DNA from: Candidatus Dojkabacteria bacterium
Lineage (GTDB): Bacteria > Patescibacteriota > Dojkabacteria > B142 > OLB20
Length of the DNA stretch: 8,613 bases
Assembly: GCA_020429485.1 (NCBI GenBank)
Contig: JAGQLK010000037.1
Coordinates: 1 to 8,613, forward strand
Direction: 5' to 3'
In this document: piece after piece, positions 6,595-8,613 of the stretch
Position numbering within the stretch: the first letter of the stretch is position 1
Layout: each line of letters begins with the position of its first letter
Translations under genes and position numbers: made by a program
Notes under the pieces: generated by a model
Databases searched by the model: none
Told to the model about the DNA's origin: nothing
Seen by the model: the letters and a program-made list of their open reading frames with translations, nothing else

Positions 6595-7901
6595 ATAGAG
6601 AATTCTTCTAGATATATTTGTTGAGCTGGTATACCTAATTCCTTTAAGTCTTTTTTAAGAGAATCTAAAAAGCCAGGACTTGCACAAAGGAAGTAATTAT
6701 AGTTTTCTAAATTATCTTTACCAACAACCTGCTCAATTACCTCTGCATTACATCTAGAATTAATAATGTTTCTTCCTGTAGTTTCTTCTTTACTAAGTAC
6801 GTCATAATAATTATCTCCCAAGATATCAACTAGATCATTCCTATATATCGCATCTTCAAGTGTTCTATTGCAATTAATCAAGATAGTATCCTGACCATAT
6901 TCTCTTATAAGCCTAATAAAAGGAGTTATCCCAATTCCTCCAGCAATAAGCACTTTAGGCTTCTCGTTCTGCCCTTCCTTAGTAAATGCACCATATGGAC
7001 CTGCCAATCTAATAGTATCTCCAATTTCATAGTCCAATAACTTTTCTGTAAATTTCCCCTCTGACTTGATACCAAACTTTACCTCCTCTGTTTCTGGATC
7101 ATAATCCATAACTGTGAATGGATGTGAAGCTGAAATCAAATCTGTTTTCATGTATGCATACTGCCCTATCTTTGGTTTCATACCAGCCTTAGTTGGTTTA
7201 AAAGTATAGATATTAATATTATCTCCAACTTCATCCCTTGCAACTAGCTTATACTCTTCAGCACCTAAACCAACTGCTCTAAGTACTCTGAACACAAAGA
7301 TAAAGATAAATAAGTAGTACATAATATTCCATATCAATGCCAATGCGTCATTAGTCAATATGTTGCTTCCTATCGCTCTAGAGTGTAAGAAGACAAAAAG
7401 TAAAAGTGGAAATGTAAGATAATGAATGTATCTCCATGGTCTGTACTTTATTCTACCCCTAAGAAGTGCACTTGAAATCCATACAGCCCAGAAGGTGAAA
7501 TAGGCTATTCTTCCCAAACTAACATATGTCTCAAAAGTACTAGAAAAGTCAGGTGTAACTATCCAAATATATTCTTGTAGGAACTTCATTCTTACCAAGA
7601 AAACATGCCCAAATACGAATATCACTCCGTACTTCCCCAATGCTTTATGTAATTTATTAGTATGAATTAAATTTTCTCCAAATAATCTTGCTAAAAATCT
7701 AACTCCCAATATGTACTGCCAATACAAAAACATTCCACCTAGTAACCCCATTAAGTTCGCAACAACAAACACAAAACTATCCCAGAAAAGTCCTCTATCT
7801 GTACTCCATAATGACCAGTCAATGTTCCTCAATAGCAGTAAAAAGGGAAGCATTGTAATAAGTACAAGTATTGCTGGGAGATTGTTTTTTAGTTTTTGCA
7901 T
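6591..7901 (-). CDS. NADPH oxidase/ferric reductase-like flavohaem membrane protein
   Basis: A 436-residue membrane oxidoreductase that should carry electrons from NAD(P)H through FAD and two b-haems across the membrane to iron, oxygen or another acceptor. Six helices fill residues 8-206. The four haem-ligand histidines are in place: H85 and H99 (HKALGKYGVIFVFGH) in one helix, H160 and H173 (WRYIHYLTFPLLLFVFLH) in another, spaced 14 and 13. The FAD domain follows (about 214-310) with HPFTV (260-264) and GPYGAF (301-306). The nucleotide domain has LIAGGIGITPF (318-328) and FLCASPGFLDSLKKDL (404-419). The layout equals bacterial NOX/FRE-type proteins, and the length is typical for the compact form without EF-hands. 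The true acceptor cannot be told from sequence. It starts 37 nt after the terminator of the RRM gene. A TATAAA (7931 to 7926) 24 nt before the ATG is a possible -10 without a good -35. The stop overlaps that of the 289-residue protein gene. Confidence 0.9.
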   Translation of the reverse strand: MQKLKNNLPAILVLITMLPFLLLLRNIDWSLWSTDRGLFWDSFVFVVANLMGLLGGMFLYWQYILGVRFLARLFGENLIHTNKLHKALGKYGVIFVFGHVFLVRMKFLQEYIWIVTPDFSSTFETYVSLGRIAYFTFWAVWISSALLRGRIKYRPWRYIHYLTFPLLLFVFLHSRAIGSNILTNDALALIWNIMYYLFIFIFVFRVLRAVGLGAEEYKLVARDEVGDNINIYTFKPTKAGMKPKIGQYAYMKTDLISASHPFTVMDYDPETEEVKFGIKSEGKFTEKLLDYEIGDTIRLAGPYGAFTKEGQNEKPKVLIAGGIGITPFIRLIREYGQDTILINCNRTLEDAIYRNDLVDILGDNYYDVLSKEETTGRNIINSRCNAEVIEQVVGKDNLENYNYFLCASPGFLDSLKKDLKELGIPAQQIYLEEFSI

Positions 7902-7937
7902 TTTTATATAAGATTTGAAATTACCTTTATATAATAT

Positions 7938-7967
7938 AAAAAAAAAGGGCTTTAAAAAAGCCCTTTT
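7938..7967 (-). terminator. Intrinsic terminator of the RRM gene
   Basis: An 11-bp perfect stem (AAAGCCCTTTT region 7957-7967 paired with 7943-7953) with a 3-nt loop contains GGGC/GCCC. On the minus strand it is followed by a run of nine U (7946 to 7938). It lies 20 nt after the RRM stop and ends before the flavohaem reductase gene. On the plus strand only four U follow, so it acts mainly for the minus strand. Confidence 0.9.
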
Positions 7968-7987
7968 GAAATCGTAATACTAAAAGA

Positions 7988-8248
7988 TTAGTCGAATTTC
8001 TTTGGTGGTCTTGCTTCATCCACCTTAACTTCTCTACCATCAAGTTCTTTTCCATTCAACTCTTCGATAGCTTTTGCAGCATCTTCTGCATTAACAAAAG
8101 TAACAAAGCCAAAACCCTTATGTCGGTTGTTCACTTTGTCATAAATAATTTCAGCTTTTTCTACTTCTCCAACTTGTGAGAAGAATTCTTTAAGCTGTTG
8201 ATCGTCAACATTCCATGAGATGTTTCCGACGAATAACTTGTTATTCAT
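7988..8248 (-). CDS. Small single-RRM RNA-binding protein
   Basis: An 86-residue protein made almost entirely of one RNA recognition motif, which binds short single-stranded RNA in the cytoplasm. RNP2 is LFVGNI (5-10) and RNP1 is KGFGFVTF (44-51), with both aromatic RNP1 positions present; IEELNGKELDGREVKVDEA (61-79) is the usual end of the fold, followed by a short basic PPKKFD tail. Such solo RRM proteins are known in cyanobacteria and other bacteria, where some respond to cold. I chose the ATG at 8246-8248 because MNNKLFVGN is the normal family start. An in-frame ATG at 8299 would add 17 residues unlike the family. Neither start has a Shine-Dalgarno. The predicted leader, about 75 nt, is the longest of the window, and the start codon lies in a small AT hairpin (see findings). 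A terminator follows the gene. Confidence 0.93.
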   Translation of the reverse strand: MNNKLFVGNISWNVDDQQLKEFFSQVGEVEKAEIIYDKVNNRHKGFGFVTFVNAEDAAKAIEELNGKELDGREVKVDEARPPKKFD

Positions 8249-8329
8249 TATGAAATAACTACTAAAAAATAAATAACAATCTTTTGTTAATAAACTCAAA
8301 CGAACCTACTTCACAAAAAATCTATGATG

Positions 8330-8338
8330 ATGATAGCA
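8330..8338 (-). promoter_or_regulatory. Probable extended -10 promoter of the RRM gene
   Basis: The minus strand reads TGC-TATCAT (8338 to 8330), an extended -10 with five of six matches in the hexamer. No clear -35 is seen, as is common for extended -10 promoters. Transcription would begin near 8323, leaving a leader of about 75 nt before the chosen ATG. Confidence 0.5.
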
Positions 8339-8406
8339 TATTCAGCAAAAATAAAGAAGAGGTATTATTTTTAGAAGAGATATTAGTTTTGGTATGCAAA
8401 GAAATG

Positions 8407-8415
8407 TGATATCAT
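8407..8415 (+). promoter_or_regulatory. Probable extended -10 promoter of the tRNA gene
   Basis: TGA-TATCAT (8407-8415) repeats the extended -10 pattern and lies 18 nt before the mature tRNA 5' end, as expected for a tRNA promoter. The -35 region is weak. A 7-bp inverted repeat, AGAAATG (8400-8406) with CATTTCT (8413-8419), is centred on the -10. Confidence 0.55.
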
Positions 8416-8433
8416 TTCTCTATTAATCCGTTT

Positions 8434-8505
8434 GGCCCTATCGTCTAACGGTTAGGACGGCACCTTCTCAAGGTGCAGATCGGGGTTCGATTCCCCGTAG
8501 GGTCA
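8434..8505 (+). tRNA. tRNA-Glu (anticodon CUC)
   Basis: A 72-nt cloverleaf. The acceptor stem GGCCCTA (8434-8440) pairs with TAGGGTC (8498-8504), with one G-U pair. The anticodon stem GCACC/GGTGC encloses loop TTCTCAA (8465-8471), giving anticodon CUC at 8467-8469, which reads GAG. The T arm has CGGGG, TTCGATT and CCCCG. CCA is not encoded; AAAT follows directly, so CCA must be added by the nucleotidyltransferase. The D arm (TCTAACGGTTAGGA) is of normal size. Confidence 0.96.
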
Positions 8506-8538
8506 TAAATAGTATATGTAGTTTCATGTAAATTCCCT

Positions 8539-8613
8539 ATGAATATAATTAGAGACCTAACAGAACCTAAATATAGAGCTAAAATATACTTTGTTGGATC
8601 ATTTACATTACCT
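8539..8613 (+). CDS. Start of an unidentified gene, cut by window edge
   Basis: Twenty-five codons are open from the ATG at 8539 to the end of the window, encoding MNIIRDLTEPKYRAKIYFVG followed by SFTLP. ATG 8539 is the first in-frame start after an in-frame stop at 8506-8508. The N-terminus (polar, basic, then hydrophobic) could begin a membrane protein, but this is too short to name. It begins 33 nt after the tRNA and could be co-transcribed with it, since no terminator lies between. No Shine-Dalgarno is seen, as for the other genes here. Confidence 0.45.
   Translation, partial: MNIIRDLTEPKYRAKIYFVGSFTLP

Noticed and set aside
7711..7911. Plus-strand open frame of 66 codons
   Set aside because: It is antisense to the first helices of the flavohaem reductase, so it is a shadow.
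8249..8299. Upstream in-frame ATG that would extend the RRM protein by 17 residues
   Set aside because: The extension is not RRM-like, and MNNKLFVGN is the usual start of this family; the shorter protein is preferred, though the longer one is not excluded.
1..8613. CRISPR arrays, insertion sequences, transposases, integrases and att sites next to the tRNA
   Set aside because: No direct-repeat arrays, terminal inverted repeats with a transposase, or duplicated tRNA 3' ends are seen.

Overview
The window is AT-rich, gene-dense DNA with bacterial-type -10 promoters (TATAAT-like), an intrinsic terminator and a bacterial EF-G. Several traits together suggest a member of the Candidate Phyla Radiation (Patescibacteria): short A/T-rich leaders almost without Shine-Dalgarno sequences, a small solo RRM protein, a large secreted Cys/Ser/Thr-rich protein with a DNRLRE domain, tRNA without encoded CCA, and several proteins with no recognisable family. 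This placement is an inference (about 0.7) and I do not go below phylum level. Bacteroidetes-type promoters are not seen.

Layout. 1-602 (-) is the start of fusA (EF-G), cut by the window edge. 747-3026 (-) is a secreted 759-residue DNRLRE/Ig-like repeat protein with its own strong promoter. 3096-3800 (-) is a single-pass membrane protein and 3837-4808 (-) an unknown 323-residue soluble protein. A 119-bp divergent region (4809-4927) with back-to-back promoters and an imperfect dyad leads on the other strand to an MsrQ-like haem membrane protein (4928-5602, +), then to an unknown 289-residue protein with its own consensus promoter (5725-6594, +). Converging on that gene, with overlapping stop codons, is a NADPH-oxidase/ferric-reductase-like flavohaem protein (6591-7901, -). 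A clear terminator separates it from an RRM RNA-binding protein (7988-8248, -). tRNA-Glu(CUC) (8434-8505, +) and the start of an unidentified gene (8539 to the edge, +) close the window.

How the genes may work together. The centre (3837-7901) looks like a redox neighbourhood: two ferric-reductase-superfamily membrane proteins, one with the full FAD/NAD(P)H module and one haem-only, interleaved with two unknown proteins of 323 and 289 residues. These two share near-identical promoters, the same 27-nt distance from -10 to ATG, an identical first 15 nt of coding sequence, and a single cysteine in a C-terminal CPA motif. I suggest that they are diverged paralogues, expressed together and possibly redox partners of the membrane proteins. 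This is the part most likely to be an undescribed system, and its biochemical role cannot be read from the sequence alone. A second notable point is the EF-G G4 motif, which reads NKLN instead of NKxD.
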